From: Yersinia entomophaga
Lineage (GTDB): Bacteria > Pseudomonadota > Gammaproteobacteria > Enterobacterales > Enterobacteriaceae
DNA length: 64,000 nt
Direction: 5' to 3'
Assembly: GCF_001656035.1 (NCBI RefSeq)
Contig: NZ_CP010029.1
Span: forward strand, 646,232-710,231
How positions within the stretch are numbered: the stretch's first letter is position 1; the number at the start of each line of letters is the position of its first letter. The notes under the pieces were generated by a model. The model saw only the letters and a program-made list of their open reading frames with translations, was not told the DNA's origin and ran no database searches. The position numbers and the translations under genes are program-made. Shown here piece after piece: positions 1-8,572 of the stretch.

Positions 1-849
1 GGCAAAAGCGAAAAGATAGACGAAATACAGCGTTACCGACGCGGCAATCAGGTACACCAGACTGCTGGCGACCAGTACCGGATTGATTTCAATCACGCCT
101 TGAGCCACCAGTGTGACTACCGCCGCCAATGCCACCATCGCCGCGCAGACCCATTTACCGACGTTTTTACGTTGAACGGTCGGGCTGTTCCAACTGGAGT
201 CCATGCCAACTTCGGCATCGTAGCGAGTCATTGATGGAATCACGAACATGCGGAAGGTCAATAATGCCACCAGCATACCGACGCCGCCGATACCGAAGCC
301 CCAGTGCCAGCCGTGGGTGCGTAATAGCCAGCCAGAGAGCAGCGGGGCAATAAAGGAACCCATGTTGATTCCCATATAAAACAGTGAGAAACCGCCGTCG
401 CGGCGCGCATCACCGGGCTTATATAAGGTTCCGACCATCACGGAAATACAGGTTTTGAACAGGCCTGTTCCTAATACGATAAAGACCAGCCCAATAAAGA
501 ACATGTCATTACCGAAAAATGCGGATAAAGCGATGGAAAGGTGGCCCATGGCAATCAGGATAGAGCCGTACCAAACGGCGCGCTGTTGGCCTAGCCAGTT
601 ATCGGCTAGCCAGCCGCCGGGCAATGAAGCTAAATACAGGCTACCGGCAAAAATACCGACGATAGCGGAAGCATTTTCTCGCGGTAAACCTAACCCACCG
701 TCATAAACCGTAGCGGCCATAAACAGAATCAGCAGCGGACGGATGCCATAAAACGAGAAGCGCTCCCACATCTCGGTAAAGAATAGCGAACTCAGAGGAT
801 AAGGATGGCCGAAGAAAGTCCGGCTATTGTTGGTATTAGAGGATTGCAT
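1..849 (-). CDS. POT/PTR-family peptide (proton:oligopeptide) transporter, 3' end off the window
   Basis: Reading the minus strand from the ATG at 849 gives 283 codons without a stop, running off the left edge, so only the N-terminal half to two thirds is present. The protein begins MQSSNTNNSRTFF and soon carries the POT signature EMWERFSFYGIR (the ExxERF proton-coupling motif of helix 1), followed by repeated hydrophobic helices and the segment FYMGINMGSF typical of the family. Members are inner-membrane proton-driven importers of di- and tripeptides. The window does not allow assignment to a particular Dtp paralogue. A long AT-rich gap of 572 bp lies upstream, so the gene probably has its own promoter there. 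Confidence 0.85.
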   Translation of the reverse strand, partial: MQSSNTNNSRTFFGHPYPLSSLFFTEMWERFSFYGIRPLLILFMAATVYDGGLGLPRENASAIVGIFAGSLYLASLPGGWLADNWLGQQRAVWYGSILIAMGHLSIALSAFFGNDMFFIGLVFIVLGTGLFKTCISVMVGTLYKPGDARRDGGFSLFYMGINMGSFIAPLLSGWLLRTHGWHWGFGIGGVGMLVALLTFRMFVIPSMTRYDAEVGMDSSWNSPTVQRKNVGKWVCAAMVALAAVVTLVAQGVIEINPVLVASSLVYLIAASVTLYFVYLFAFA

Positions 850-1421
850 AAAGTCTTCCCATAGAAATCGCCTGTTAAGGTCGGGCTGTTGTGCTGTGGT
901 ATGAGTGATTCAATACGCCTTATTCTCCTGTTAATGCCGTCCGTTATCGTTAGGTTATCGGGCAGTCACTAATTTCATGAATAATCGATTTAACACTCTC
1001 TATAATAGGATTTAACTCCATAATAACGTCATTTTGGTTTTCTACCGTGCTTATATCCCATTATTTAGACGAAAAGTCGATATACATCTCGTTTTTTAGA
1101 TTTATATCTGTGGGTGGATGTGGATTTTTATGACGAAATTATAGTGCAAATTTCGAGGCTGATAATGAGATTTATCTATTTATTTTCAACTAGTTAGTCT
1201 TTTTTCTTTAGAGTGAGCTTACCCCTTTTTTTGAACGGGTAAATTATTTTTTACTGGAAAGAGAGGAAAATGACAGTTTTGGGGAGAATAAGGATGATAG
1301 CCACTTTTTAAGTGGGTATAAGTGACATTTATAAGAGAAAAGTCAGCGATAAACTGTGATTTTAATCACAGCAAAATTTTGGCATGGAGGAGGGAAGATT
1401 TGCGCTTATCCGGGGGGAGTT
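850..1421. other. AT-rich intergenic region without a convincing gene
   Basis: This 572-bp gap lies between the POT transporter start and the end of mdtG. I see no supported ORF. It holds a perfect short dyad (CCACTT, three T, AAGTGG, 1301-1315) and the 18-bp palindrome annotated separately at 1354-1371. The AT-rich stretch 1000-1260 presumably contains the promoter of the leftward transporter gene, but no single -35/-10 pair stands out. Confidence 0.5.
1354..1371. promoter_or_regulatory. Perfect CRP-type palindrome (or mdtG terminator stem)
   Basis: The sequence CTGTGATTTTAATCACAG is a perfect 18-bp palindrome and contains TGTGA-N6-TCACA, the textbook CRP half-site arrangement, at 1355-1370. 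It lies about 50 bp past the mdtG stop and about 505 bp upstream of the POT transporter start. Read on the minus strand the same bases form a short stem followed by TTTATC, so it could instead serve as a weak mdtG terminator. Both readings fit the sequence. A CRP site controlling peptide import is an inference. Confidence 0.45.
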
Positions 1422-2666
1422 TTAGCTATCTTCCTGACGATTGGCCGATTGTTTCAAAGCCTGAGCCGGTCGCCGTCGCAGGCACCAGTATGAGTAGAAT
1501 GCGTTAGATAACACCACCACGGCGGTGGCGCAGAATACCGCCCGGAAGCCATAACTGGCGGAAACGGCGGCGCCCAGCAGCGGGCCGCTGACGTTGCCAA
1601 CGTCCCGAAATGATTGGTTGTAGCTGAAAATTCGACCAGCCACCTGATTTGTACAATTATAAATCAATAATGTTTGCACTGCGGGCAGTAGCGCGCCGTC
1701 GGTAGCACCGAGCAAAAAGCGTAATACTGCCAATTGCCACGGCGTCTGTACCAGCGCCATTGGGATCAACAACAACACCGACAGCGCCAGCATAGCGATA
1801 AGAATACGTTCGGGGCCGATTTTATCGCCTAATTTTCCCAGTCTGGGGGCACTGATTAACGCCGCAACGCCAGGCACCGAGGCAATCATTCCGCTAACAA
1901 ATGCCAGATTGTGAATATCTCCCGCCAGCTCGCGTACGTACAGCGTCAAAATCGGTGCGATTGAACCGGTTGCCACCTGAATAATCATGGTAGTAACAAA
2001 CAGGCTAAGCACCAGTTTAGGATTTTTCAGCGATTGTAAAACCTGCCGTCCGTTGAGCATGTCTTTTTTCAACACCGGCGTAAATTGCTCTTTAACGCAC
2101 AGTAGCGTCATAACAAAGCACAGGAACAGTACGGCGGCGGTAATAAAGAATACCGGACGTAGGCCGTAGCTATCTGCCAGTAAACCACCGATCAGCGGGC
2201 CAATTAACGCGCCGCTGACGCCGCCGGTAGACAACGTGCCCAGCGCCCAGCCGCTTTTATGTCGTGGCACCTGAGTGGCAATCAGCGCATTGGCGTTGGG
2301 AATAAAGCCACCGAGCAGACCCAGCAGGGCGCGTAACGCCAGAAATTGCCAGATATTCTGCGCCATTCCCATTAACACCATCACGATCCCCATGCCTAAT
2401 GCCGATCGTAATAGCATAATTTTTCTGCCTTTACGGTCGGCCAAACTGCCCCAAAACGGCGACGCAATGGCTGAAAACAGGAAGGTAATACTGAACACCA
2501 GCCCTGACCACATATTCAGCGCCTGATGACCAGTCACGCCGAGGATTTCCACGTATAAAGGCAGAAAAGGCATAATCAGACTGAAGGCGGCACCGGTCAG
2601 AAAACAGCCCAACCAAGCGACAAATAGGTTCCGTTTCCAGTGAATAGGTTCTGGTGACGAGGTCAT
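1422..2666 (-). CDS. mdtG: MdtG, MFS drug efflux transporter
   Basis: The 414-residue protein closely resembles E. coli MdtG (YceE, about 408 aa): the N-terminus has [18 protein letters not shown], the MFS motif A loop reads [10 protein letters not shown], and [19 protein letters not shown] follows. The predicted 12-helix inner-membrane antiporter exports drugs such as fosfomycin and deoxycholate in E. coli. The start is the ATG at 2666. As in E. coli it lies close to lpxL, although here doxX and yciI-like genes sit between the two. In E. coli the gene is under MarA/SoxS/Rob control; I did not identify a marbox here. Confidence 0.95.
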   Translation of the reverse strand: MTSSPEPIHWKRNLFVAWLGCFLTGAAFSLIMPFLPLYVEILGVTGHQALNMWSGLVFSITFLFSAIASPFWGSLADRKGRKIMLLRSALGMGIVMVLMGMAQNIWQFLALRALLGLLGGFIPNANALIATQVPRHKSGWALGTLSTGGVSGALIGPLIGGLLADSYGLRPVFFITAAVLFLCFVMTLLCVKEQFTPVLKKDMLNGRQVLQSLKNPKLVLSLFVTTMIIQVATGSIAPILTLYVRELAGDIHNLAFVSGMIASVPGVAALISAPRLGKLGDKIGPERILIAMLALSVLLLIPMALVQTPWQLAVLRFLLGATDGALLPAVQTLLIYNCTNQVAGRIFSYNQSFRDVGNVSGPLLGAAVSASYGFRAVFCATAVVVLSNAFYSYWCLRRRPAQALKQSANRQEDS

Positions 2667-2985
2667 AAATTACCGATAGAAGAATGTGTTAGCTCTGCGG
2701 CACGGTTTAGCGTCATGGTGAGGGGCGTTAATATGGCAAAGCACAAAAGCAGATGATTAGCCTGTTAAGTATGCGCCTGTTGAATAGATACATCAACCAT
2801 TTGGTTAACGGTTTTTATAAAAATGAAAAGCAGGTTTATTATCTAGGAATAAGCATATAAATTTTTTGAATAAGACGATGAGGAAGATGAATGAGTACGG
2901 CGGAAAGCGGGAAGGTTAACAGCTGTTAGCAAAGTACAGCGATGTCTGAAAGCGTGAGGGGCTGAGCAGGGTCAGAGAAAACAAA
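2667..2985. other. Intergenic region upstream of mdtG
   Basis: This gap of about 320 bp between the doxX terminator and the mdtG start has no supported ORF. It must hold the leftward mdtG promoter. The stretch TTATTATAAAAACC-like at about 2805-2825 and the AT-rich run at 2830-2880 are candidate promoter material, but I cannot fix a start site. Confidence 0.4.
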
Positions 2986-3024
2986 AGCGATAAAATAGCC
3001 GCGGGGTCTTGTTCACCCCGCGGG
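2986..3024 (-). terminator. Rho-independent terminator of doxX
   Basis: A 9-bp perfect GC-rich stem (CCGCGGGGT / ACCCCGCGG, 2999-3007 with 3015-3023) with a 7-nt loop lies 43 bp past the doxX stop. Read on the minus strand it is followed by CTATTTTATC, a modest U-run. Confidence 0.7.
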
Positions 3025-3066
3025 AATAGCGATCAAATCTACTAGATTTCCCGACGTTTACCCGAA

Positions 3067-3501
3067 TTAACGGTAGGCTTCGTTTTTGGTGATCGAGTAA
3101 CGGCCGCTGCCCAACAGCATAATGATGATACCGCCGAAGAAATACAGCGCTTCGTTTTCCAGCCCCCAGGCACCCACGTCGGTCAGAGTAAAGAACTTAC
3201 CGGTGCCAACCATCAGAGTGGCCACCAGCAGGTTAACGGCATAAATAAAGGCCGCCGGACGGGTAAATAGCCCCAGAATCATCAGAATAGGCACAATGAT
3301 CTCACCAATATAAACGCCGTAGGCAACAAAGCCAGGGATGCCCTGAGCCTGTAGCATATCGGAAATCCAACTGGTGCCATGTTGGATTTTTGCTACCCCG
3401 TGGAATAGCATCAAAATACCAAAAGTCAGGCGTAACAGTAGCTTACCGCCGTCTTGATGATCGGTTAATCGTGTGAACCACTGATTTGCACTCGCCAGCA
3501 T
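3067..3501 (-). CDS. DoxX-family inner-membrane protein
   Basis: The 144-residue protein has the DoxX layout: an N-terminal LLLRLTFGILMLFHGVAKIQHG segment, then GVYIGEIIVPILMILGLFTRPAAF, and two further hydrophobic helices ending in LYFFGGIIIMLLGSGRYS, giving four predicted membrane segments. DoxX proteins are small membrane proteins linked to redox and thiol stress; the substrate is not known from the sequence. I chose the ATG at 3501 rather than an upstream in-frame codon at 3564 because TAAGGAT sits about 8 nt before it and the longer N-terminus is unlike the family. Upstream are a strong dyad and a Fur-like box. Confidence 0.85.
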   Translation of the reverse strand: MLASANQWFTRLTDHQDGGKLLLRLTFGILMLFHGVAKIQHGTSWISDMLQAQGIPGFVAYGVYIGEIIVPILMILGLFTRPAAFIYAVNLLVATLMVGTGKFFTLTDVGAWGLENEALYFFGGIIIMLLGSGRYSITKNEAYR

Positions 3502-3555
3502 GGTGTATATCCTTATAGAAATTGAAGAAATAACCTGATAATAACTCTTATTAAT

Positions 3556-3590
3556 TACACACAATTATGTGTAGTTAATAATCATTCTCA
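3556..3590 (-). promoter_or_regulatory. Operator-like dyad and Fur-like box upstream of doxX
   Basis: TACACA-N6-TGTGTA at 3556-3573 is a perfect interrupted palindrome. Directly beside it, 3576-3590 reads TAATAATCATTCTCA, which matches the 15-bp Fur 7-1-7 consensus (TGATAATNATTATCA) at 13 positions. Both lie 55-90 bp upstream of the doxX start on its promoter side, where a repressor site would be expected. The regulator of the first dyad is unknown. Confidence 0.5.
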
Positions 3591-3710
3591 TAGTGGATAA
3601 AACTGACAGAATAGTTCAAAAATATTGAATCTGCCTGATTCATTTCTTATTTCTTTTCGTTTCCTACCTTAATTTCTGACTTTCATTCCCTGTTTTGGCA
3701 AATTGATGTC

Positions 3711-3995
3711 TTACAAACCTTTCAGAGCAGTTAGCGAGTCTGACGTCATGGTTGGAGTAAATTCGATGACTTCATATCGGGCAACAGCGTTGAAAGAATC
3801 TTCAGCCAGAATGGCATCCAGTTCGTCGCGGGGTAAGGCGATGGCAAAGATAATGCCGCCAGTGCGCGGGTTTTTACGCCCGGAAGCGATGAAAATGCCC
3901 TGATCGTAGTATTTGCGTAACCAGGCAATATGGGCATCGAGATGAGTATCGACTTCTTCAACGGGACGATGATAAGTGAGATTAATGATGTACAT
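3711..3995 (-). CDS. YciI-like (YCII domain) protein
   Basis: The 94-residue protein fills a single YCII (ferredoxin-like alpha/beta) domain: it starts MYIINLTYHRP, has the conserved DAHIAWLRKYYDQG helix with His and Asp, then IFIASGRKNPRTGGIIFA, and ends in DSFNAVARYEVIEF. Such proteins are small, dimeric and cytosolic, of mostly unknown function. It is distinct from E. coli YciI itself, and the loop after the first helix differs. No clear Shine-Dalgarno sequence precedes the ATG at 3995, but no alternative start fits the domain better. It is co-oriented with doxX and lpxL but separated from each by 115-210 bp. Confidence 0.8.
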   Translation of the reverse strand: MYIINLTYHRPVEEVDTHLDAHIAWLRKYYDQGIFIASGRKNPRTGGIIFAIALPRDELDAILAEDSFNAVARYEVIEFTPTMTSDSLTALKGL

Positions 3996-4176
3996 AGCTA
4001 AGCCATATGGAAATAAGAGAAAGATAAATTCCCATGTTGATTACAAATTAACAAGGCTTGGCTCGGTATTTTTGTCGTTAAAAAAGGGCTAGCGTTGAAT
4101 AACCAGAGGGATGCAGCGTTGATTTACGCCGGTGCAGAGAAAGCCCCGGCGTGATATTGCGAAAGGCGTCAGAGCG

Positions 4177-5100
4177 CTAATCGTACAGCGAGGGGGCGCC
4201 TTCCGGACGGGTTTTGAAGCGGCGGTGCAGCCACATATATTGATCCGTTGCCAACTGAATTTCTTCTTCGATCACTTTATTCATAAAGGCTGCGGCAGTG
4301 ACTTCGCTTTCCAGCGGGAAGTCTTCTACCGCCGGTTGCAGAATCAGTTCGTAACCTTTGCCATCGGGCAGACGGCGCGGGGTGAAGGGAATCACCGCCG
4401 GTTTCGCCGTGCGTACCAATAAATAAGTGCCGGTGGTGGTGGCCGCATCGTCAACGGCAAACAGCGGAACAAACACGCTGCTGCGTGGGCCATAGTCATG
4501 ATCCGGCGCATACCAGATGATTTCGCCTTGTCTCAGGCTACGAATCATCCCTTTCAAATCTTTGCGATCCAGCATGGATTTATTGGAGCGCATTCGGCCC
4601 CAAGTCTGCATCCAATCCATTGCCTTATTATCGTGGGGGCGATAAACCCCGATTCCTGGGTTATGAATGCCGAAAATGCGGGCACCCAGCTCCAGCGTTA
4701 GAAAATGTAGACCGATCAACAGTACGCCCTGACCATTCTCCCGAGCTTTCTCAATATGTTCTAGTCCGCTGACTTTACACCAACGATTGATGCGCCAGTC
4801 TGGCCAAAACCAAGCCATACCGGTTTCAAACAGTCCCATACCGACAGATTCGAAGTTTTTGACCACCAGCTGCTCGCGTTCCGCTTTGGACATTTGCGGA
4901 AAGCACAGTTCCAGATTACGTTCTGCGATATAAAGGCGGCGTTTGAGGAAACGCATTGAGAAACGGCCGAGGGAAGTACCCAGTGTATAAATCACCGGAT
5001 AAGGCAGTAAAACCAGCAAGTAAAGGATACCCAGGCCTAACCATGTCAGCCAGTATCTTGGGTGCAGTAACGAGCGATTAAAAGAAGGAACTTGCATCAT
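4177..5100 (-). CDS. lpxL: LpxL, Kdo2-lipid IVA lauroyl acyltransferase
   Basis: The 307-residue protein matches the HtrB/LpxL family along its whole length. It has [18 protein letters not shown] (membrane anchor), [41 protein letters not shown], the catalytic HFLTLE (H-x4-E) near residue 132, and [20 protein letters not shown]. It transfers a secondary acyl chain from acyl-ACP to Kdo2-lipid IVA at the cytoplasmic face of the inner membrane. The [11 protein letters not shown] and [16 protein letters not shown] segments resemble LpxL more than the cold-induced paralogue LpxP. The start is one of two adjacent ATGs (5098-5100 or the next codon). Confidence 0.93.
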   Translation of the reverse strand: MMQVPSFNRSLLHPRYWLTWLGLGILYLLVLLPYPVIYTLGTSLGRFSMRFLKRRLYIAERNLELCFPQMSKAEREQLVVKNFESVGMGLFETGMAWFWPDWRINRWCKVSGLEHIEKARENGQGVLLIGLHFLTLELGARIFGIHNPGIGVYRPHDNKAMDWMQTWGRMRSNKSMLDRKDLKGMIRSLRQGEIIWYAPDHDYGPRSSVFVPLFAVDDAATTTGTYLLVRTAKPAVIPFTPRRLPDGKGYELILQPAVEDFPLESEVTAAAFMNKVIEEEIQLATDQYMWLHRRFKTRPEGAPSLYD

Positions 5101-5331
5101 GTGTTCTCAGCTTCAGAGTAGTAATTTAGGACAGTTAACTTTTACGTTATGGCGGCTAATCTGGGGCCGCTAATCATGCTTTCAATATGTTTATCTGTCA
5201 TTTAAGGTAGTTCTATTGTGGCACTTTTAGGGAAAAACGCGAAAACAGACCGCATTAAAAAACTATTCTTAGTAACATTTGCTTTATTTTTGAGCAAAAT
5301 AAACCGGTTTTAGTTGATAAAATAAACACGC

Positions 5332-5925
5332 CTAGCTTATGCCGCTACGCTTATTCAGCAAACTGACTAATTCTGCCAAACTCGCAGCAGCCATTTTTTC
5401 CATGACTTTAGCTCTGTGAACCTCAACGGTTCTTACAGAAACACAGGCTTTATTGGCAATGTCGCGGTTGATCAATCCTTGCGCTACCCATTGTGCAATC
5501 CGCTGCTCTTTTGGCGTCAGGCTGGCGTAGCGCAAATTGACCTGATGGCGTGAAACCGCCTGTTCGGAATGTTTCAATGCCTGCTGGAGTGCATTAACCA
5601 AAGGCTGAGTGGCGACGGGTTTTTGCAGGAAATCGATAGCACCTTGCTTCATTTGTTCAACCGCCAGCGGAACATCCCCATGTCCGGTAAGAAAAACTAC
5701 CGCCAGCGTGCTGCCTGCTTCACGTAAACGCCGATGGATTTGTAGGCCGTCCAGCACTGGCATACGAATATCCAGCAGTACTACCGCGGTTTGAAACAAA
5801 TCGGCTTCGTTTAGGAAACTCTGGCCCTGATGCCAGATACAGACTTTATAGCCCAGACTTTCCAATAAAAAACGACAGGCATCGGTCACGGCCAAATCGT
5901 CGTCCACTAAATGTATGACTGACAC
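5332..5925 (-). CDS. ttrR: TtrR, tetrathionate-response regulator
   Basis: This 197-residue FixJ/NarL-type response regulator has a receiver domain (residues about 3-115) with the acidic pair DD at 8-10, phosphoacceptor Asp52 in LLDIRMP and Lys102 in QKP. A LuxR-type helix-turn-helix follows at about 135-190 (LTPKEQRIAQWVAQGL, then RTVEVHRAKVMEKM). It is the partner of TtrS and in Salmonella activates ttrBCA when tetrathionate is present. The start is GTG at 5925, preceded by AAGGAAC, and it overlaps the TAG of ttrS by one base, so the two genes are translationally coupled. Confidence 0.93.
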   Translation of the reverse strand: MSVIHLVDDDLAVTDACRFLLESLGYKVCIWHQGQSFLNEADLFQTAVVLLDIRMPVLDGLQIHRRLREAGSTLAVVFLTGHGDVPLAVEQMKQGAIDFLQKPVATQPLVNALQQALKHSEQAVSRHQVNLRYASLTPKEQRIAQWVAQGLINRDIANKACVSVRTVEVHRAKVMEKMAAASLAELVSLLNKRSGIS

Positions 5926-7664
5926 TAACTTGTTCCTTTTAGTGAGGAATTTAGAGGGAAGAATAATCGGACCTCTAACCCAGCTGCGCCGTTAGCGGCA
6001 AGGGCGTTGGTTAACGTCATTTTCCCACCCTGGCTGCCCATCAGCCGTTGGCAAATCACCAAACCTAACCCCAGGCCATCTGGTTTTCCCGATTTGAATG
6101 GCATAAATAGCTGATTGAGCTGCGAAACCGTTAATCCGCCACCATCGTCCTGCAAACTGAGTTCTGTTCCTTCGGGCGTTTGATTGCCGTTCAGACATAG
6201 TCTCCGCGCGCCGGCCTGTAGGCTGTTGGTGAACAGGTTGCAAAATATCTGGTCGAGCAAGGTTGCAGGGAGCATCAGCTGTATTTCAGCCGGAAGGTCA
6301 ATATTCAGCCTGCTATCAGGATAATGATGTGGCGCGCCGATAAGTTGCCAAACGTGCTCTGCCACGTTCCTAGGTGACTGCGGAATACGCGTGGACGTGG
6401 CTGGCGCTTTGTCCACCCAAAGACGTAGGTTGGCGATAATATCCGCCCCTCGCTGCGCCTGGGCGCTGATTTGCTGTAACACCGGTAGCAGCGGATGATC
6501 TGGCTGTTCACGTTTTAAACGGATATCGCAGCCTTCGGCGTAGTGGCGAACCGCCGAAAGTGGCTGGTTGAGTTCATGAGCAAAGCCGGACGCCATTTCC
6601 CCCAAAATACTGAGGCGTTGAGCTTGCTCCAGTGCGGTTTCCCGCTCTCGTAGCTGCTGGTGGGCCAGCTCTAACTGCTGGCTGCGACGGCGCACTAAAA
6701 AGGCCACCCAAATATGATTCGCACCCAGCAGCAGCAATATTGCCGCGATAATCCCGAGCAATAGCCGGTTTTGTAGTGCCCAGGAAAGTATCGCCTGCCA
6801 TAGCTGCGGCTGTTCTGGATGCTGATTTATCGAGCGCAACAAGGCTTCGACCTGGCTGGTGGAGGAAGGCGCGCCCCATTGCGGCTCCTTGCTGACCGTT
6901 GGCGTGAGCAGCATCCGCGTTACTTGGTCAGCCAGCGAATCCGGTACCTGCGCCAACGCGGCAAATGACCAGTTGGGGTATAAATCACTGCTGGTCAGAC
7001 AGGGCACTGTGGTGGGTTTAGCCAGTAATGCTCTGAAATCAGAGGCCTGCAATAATCCTTCGTTTTGTAAATCTTCCAGCAAGCAGGTGGGGACTATCGC
7101 GGCATCCAGAGCGCCATCTCGCAGCAAATACATCAATGTATCCACCGGGAAGCCGGAAAAGTGCAGATTAAAATCCTGCCCAGGCCGTAAGCCAGCGTCC
7201 CGCAAGGCTTTGTAACCTAAAAGATAACCGCCGAATGCATCCGCTGATACCGCGCCAACCTGTTTGCCGCGTAACTCATCCGCTTGAGTGATAGGACTGT
7301 CCTGACGGACTAAAATCACGCTGCCAATCACGTTGCGGCTGGCGTTGTTCGGCTCATGGCTGGATCGCAGTGAAACCAGCCAGCGTAGCGGATAGTGGCT
7401 ATCTATTTGCACGTACTGCGCTGGATTGGTGAGCAGAAAATCCACGCGCCCATGTTGCACGGCGGTTTTCATCGCCGTGAGATCCAATGGCAACAAGCGA
7501 AAATGCTGATCGGGCAAGCCTTGATTGAGGCTATCAGCCAGCGGCTGCCAGCGTTGCAGCGTTTGGGCATTGCCGCGTAATGCCAGTACGCCAATCGTCC
7601 ATTCTTTGCTGTATGCCGTCAGCGAAACACCGTAACACAGCAAGATAATCAACAGGTTTCGCAA
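5925..7664 (-). CDS. ttrS: TtrS, tetrathionate sensor histidine kinase
   Basis: The 579-residue protein begins with a signal/anchor (residues 1-19), followed by a PhnD-like periplasmic binding domain (about 20-280, with TIGVLALRGN and VDFLLTNPAQYVQI). A membrane helix at about 298-323 and a short coiled coil (LELAHQQLRERETALEQAQ) lead into the kinase core. His363 lies in GEMASGFAHELNQPLSAV, and the ATP-binding domain has NLFTNSLQAGA, DDGGGL and GLGLGLVICQRL. It senses tetrathionate in the periplasm and phosphorylates TtrR. The start is TTG at 7664 behind a strong AAGGAGA; no ATG or GTG fits the signal peptide better. Confidence 0.93.
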   Translation of the reverse strand: MRNLLIILLCYGVSLTAYSKEWTIGVLALRGNAQTLQRWQPLADSLNQGLPDQHFRLLPLDLTAMKTAVQHGRVDFLLTNPAQYVQIDSHYPLRWLVSLRSSHEPNNASRNVIGSVILVRQDSPITQADELRGKQVGAVSADAFGGYLLGYKALRDAGLRPGQDFNLHFSGFPVDTLMYLLRDGALDAAIVPTCLLEDLQNEGLLQASDFRALLAKPTTVPCLTSSDLYPNWSFAALAQVPDSLADQVTRMLLTPTVSKEPQWGAPSSTSQVEALLRSINQHPEQPQLWQAILSWALQNRLLLGIIAAILLLLGANHIWVAFLVRRRSQQLELAHQQLRERETALEQAQRLSILGEMASGFAHELNQPLSAVRHYAEGCDIRLKREQPDHPLLPVLQQISAQAQRGADIIANLRLWVDKAPATSTRIPQSPRNVAEHVWQLIGAPHHYPDSRLNIDLPAEIQLMLPATLLDQIFCNLFTNSLQAGARRLCLNGNQTPEGTELSLQDDGGGLTVSQLNQLFMPFKSGKPDGLGLGLVICQRLMGSQGGKMTLTNALAANGAAGLEVRLFFPLNSSLKGTS

Positions 7665-7837
7665 CGTGTCTTCTCCTTTTTATGACCCAGATCGCCCCGG
7701 TGAATTGTCCTGGATCAAGTCCCTAAAGGGAATGTGGAAAACCACAATAGGGCTTCTGTTTGGCAATTTCTACACTCCTCACCATCAACTCGTCACATCT
7801 TCCTATCAATTAACCGACGGCGGGTTTGGAGAACACC
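7665..7837. promoter_or_regulatory. ttrS/ttrB divergent control region with FNR-like site and dyad
   Basis: This 173-bp divergent region holds TTGTCCTGGATCAA at 7705-7718, which keeps eight of the ten specified bases of the FNR consensus TTGAT-N4-ATCAA. TGTGG-AAAA-CCACA at 7733-7746 is a perfect dyad, and CCCTAAAGGG at about 7721-7730 is an imperfect one. In Salmonella the ttrBCA promoter requires FNR and TtrR, so the FNR-like site fits, and the dyad is a candidate TtrR operator. Assigning the dyad to TtrR is inference. The ttrB ribosome site is TTTGGAG at about 7825-7831. Confidence 0.5.
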
Positions 7838-8572
7838 ATGGATCGAGGGAAAAGAGAGTTTCTACAGCGATTGGGCGTGCTAACCGCCGGCGCAGCTTTG
7901 GTTCCGCTGGCTGAAGCCGGTTGGAAACTGGAACCGAGCCGTCGCAACGGCAACCCCCAGCGTCGCTATGCCATGCTGATCGATCTGCGTCGCTGTATCG
8001 GCTGTCAGGCCTGTACCGTCAGTTGTGCCATTGAAAATCAGTCACCGCAAGGCCAGTTTCGCACCAGCGTTAACCAGTATCAGATCGCGCTAGAAGGCGA
8101 GGGCAGCGTAACCAACGTGCTGCTGCCTCGATTATGCAATCACTGTGATAACCCGCCCTGCGTACCGGTGTGTCCGGTACAGGCAACCTATCAGCGGCAG
8201 GATGGCATTGTGGTCATCGATAACACGCGCTGCGTAGGCTGCGCCTACTGTGTGCAGGCCTGTCCTTATGAGGCGCGGTTTATCAATCACACCACTCAAA
8301 CGGCGGATAAATGCACTTTCTGCGTACACCGTCTGGAGGCCGGTTTATTGCCAGCCTGCGTGGAATCCTGTGTCGGCGGGGCGCGTATTATCGGCGACTT
8401 GCACGATGAAAACAGTGAACTGCGCCGGATGCTCAAACAGTATGAGGGCGAAATTAAGGTGCTGAAACCGGAGCAAGGTACGCAGCCACAGGTGTTTTAC
8501 CTCGGTTTAAATGAAGTGTTTACTCGGCCGCTACAGGGGCAACCGGCGCTGTGGCAGGAGGTTCACCCATGA
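7838..8572 (+). CDS. ttrB: TtrB, tetrathionate reductase iron-sulfur subunit
   Basis: The 244-residue ferredoxin-like subunit has a Tat-type signal peptide (MDRGKREFLQRLGVL then a hydrophobic stretch ending LAEA). Its twin-arginine motif has Lys-Arg instead of Arg-Arg. Four cysteine clusters follow: CIGCQACTVSC, CNHCDNPPCVPVC, CVGCAYCVQAC and CTFCVHRLEAG...CVESC, enough for four [4Fe-4S] clusters. It passes electrons from TtrC to TtrA on the periplasmic side. I chose ATG 7838 because GGAG lies about 7 nt upstream, and an in-frame TTG at 7826 adds nothing recognisable. It overlaps ttrC by ATGA. Confidence 0.95.
   Translation: MDRGKREFLQRLGVLTAGAALVPLAEAGWKLEPSRRNGNPQRRYAMLIDLRRCIGCQACTVSCAIENQSPQGQFRTSVNQYQIALEGEGSVTNVLLPRLCNHCDNPPCVPVCPVQATYQRQDGIVVIDNTRCVGCAYCVQACPYEARFINHTTQTADKCTFCVHRLEAGLLPACVESCVGGARIIGDLHDENSELRRMLKQYEGEIKVLKPEQGTQPQVFYLGLNEVFTRPLQGQPALWQEVHP

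Noticed and set aside
129..706. Small plus-strand ORFs opposite the POT transporter
   Set aside because: They are reading-frame shadows of the minus-strand gene.
4127..4153. ACGCCGG...CCGGCGT stem after lpxL
   Set aside because: The stem is good but no U-run follows on the minus strand, so termination is not supported.
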